Shown in pieces: positions 4,843-5,438 of a stretch of 5,438 bases of DNA. The stretch is from an uncultured Acetatifactor sp. (GTDB lineage Bacteria; Bacillota; Clostridia; Lachnospirales; Lachnospiraceae), in the NCBI GenBank assembly GCA_948496895.1, contig CAOOJO010000217.1, positions 1 through 5,438 of the forward strand, written 5' to 3'. Positions within the stretch are counted from its first letter, which is position 1. The number at the start of each line of letters is the position of its first letter. The notes below the pieces were generated by a model. It saw only the letters and a program-made list of their open reading frames with translations. It did not search any database and was not told the origin of the DNA. A program made the position numbers and the translations under genes.

Positions 4843-5438
4843 CTACGGCCTCACAGGGCAGAAGTCGAAGCCCTTGTCCAGCTCCTGGGACAGCCGCACC
4901 AAAAATGTGCTGAGCAGCCGGACGCAGTCCTCGATGTCCTTCCAGCTGCCTACCTCCACGGAGCTGTGCATGTACCGCAGGGGAATGGAGACCAGCGCCA
5001 TGGGGATGCCATCATCGTTCACCGTGTCGCCGTCCGTGCCTGTGCGTCCTCCGGCGACCTCCCACTGTACCTTCATGTCCAGCTCCTGGGCCACCTGCTT
5101 CAGCAGGGCGTTCATGGGCTTGTTCACCGAAGATCCCATGCACAGGACCGGCCCGCCGCCCAGCTTCACCTCTCCGGTGTCGCCCGGATTGGTGCCGGGG
5201 GCATCGCTGGCCCAGGTCACGTCCACGGCTATGCAGCAGTGAGGCTTTAAGCGCGCGGCGGCATGGCGGGCGCCCCGGCCCGTGGTCTCCTCCCCTGTGG
5301 TGGTGGCGGCGTAGATGCCGGCGGAAGCCCCCTGGGCGGCGGCTTCCCTGGCGGCCTCCAGCACCACGAAGGCTCCGGTGCGGTCGTCCAGGGCACGGCA
5401 GGTGAAGCAGTCGTTCATCAGCTCCCTGACGGGCACGT
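4843..5438 (-). CDS. M42-family aminopeptidase/endoglucanase, C-terminal part (N-terminus outside the window)
   Basis: The last ~198 codons of a cytosolic dinuclear-metal peptidase of family M42 (FrvX/PepA/TET type, about 340-360 residues when complete), which removes N-terminal residues from peptides. Motifs in protein order: LDDRTG (near 5373-5391; the bridging metal Asp), TTGEETTGRGA (near 5270-5300; the catalytic Glu and a metal-ligand Glu), AVDVTWASDAPG (Asp ligand, near 5210-5230), GGGPVLCMGSSVNKP, GGRTGTDGDTVNDDGIP, and IPLRYMHSSVE (His ligand, near 4964-4972). All visible ligands are intact. The first His ligand lies beyond the edge. The frame is open to 5438, so the GTG at 5434-5436 is internal. 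The C-terminus ends FDFCPVRP. It is convergent with the DUF3795 gene, so it is probably an independent unit. Substrate preference cannot be read from this part. Confidence 0.93.
   Translation of the reverse strand, partial: VPVRELMNDCFTCRALDDRTGAFVVLEAAREAAAQGASAGIYAATTTGEETTGRGARHAAARLKPHCCIAVDVTWASDAPGTNPGDTGEVKLGGGPVLCMGSSVNKPMNALLKQVAQELDMKVQWEVAGGRTGTDGDTVNDDGIPMALVSIPLRYMHSSVEVGSWKDIEDCVRLLSTFLVRLSQELDKGFDFCPVRP

Noticed and set aside
4649..5250. Plus-strand frames of 94 and 197 codons opposite the M42 gene
   Set aside because: They are antisense shadows of a gene with intact M42 motifs and contain no recognisable domain.

Overview
The window looks like chromosomal DNA from a GC-rich member of the Clostridia, probably a gut Lachnospiraceae or Oscillospiraceae species. 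The reasons are the AGGAGG-type ribosome binding sites, the mix of gene families (a Gram-positive RND exporter, a stand-alone-type phosphotransferase joined to a kinase, a DUF3795 protein, an M42 peptidase) and the overall composition. The family assignment is inference; no rRNA or other marker is present.

Layout. Positions 3-1196 (+) hold the C-terminal third of an RND-family efflux permease, cut by the window edge. A TetR-type regulator follows in the same direction (1334-1975) and may control the exporter. Positions 1976-2539 are an AT-richer island without protein genes. It carries two direct copies of a 170-bp unit (1980-2149 and 2197-2366), exactly 217 bp apart and alignable without gaps. 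Then come a phosphotransferase-kinase fusion (2540-4324, +) and, overlapping its end by 32 bp, a cysteine-rich DUF3795 protein (4293-4754, +). A strong hairpin separates this pair from a convergent M42 metallopeptidase (4843-5438, -), which is cut by the right edge.

The most interesting part is the tandem 170-bp unit. Each copy reads as a complete small-RNA gene. It has an AT-rich UP-like block, two 7-bp direct-repeat half sites one helical turn apart, a -10-like hexamer, a first hairpin, an unpaired C-rich linker ending in CUCAU, and a 15-bp hairpin with a U-rich 3' arm. The copies differ by a compensatory A-T to G-C change in that last stem. The stem uses G-U pairs on the + strand that would be A-C mismatches on the - strand, which supports structured RNA read from the + strand. 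The layout resembles the CiaR-controlled csRNAs of streptococci, but the sequence is not one I recognise. This functional reading is inference.

The second point of interest is the fusion of two kinase-fold proteins that I know as separate proteins in other Firmicutes, translationally linked to a likely metal-binding DUF3795 protein. The physiological substrate of none of the three is known to me.
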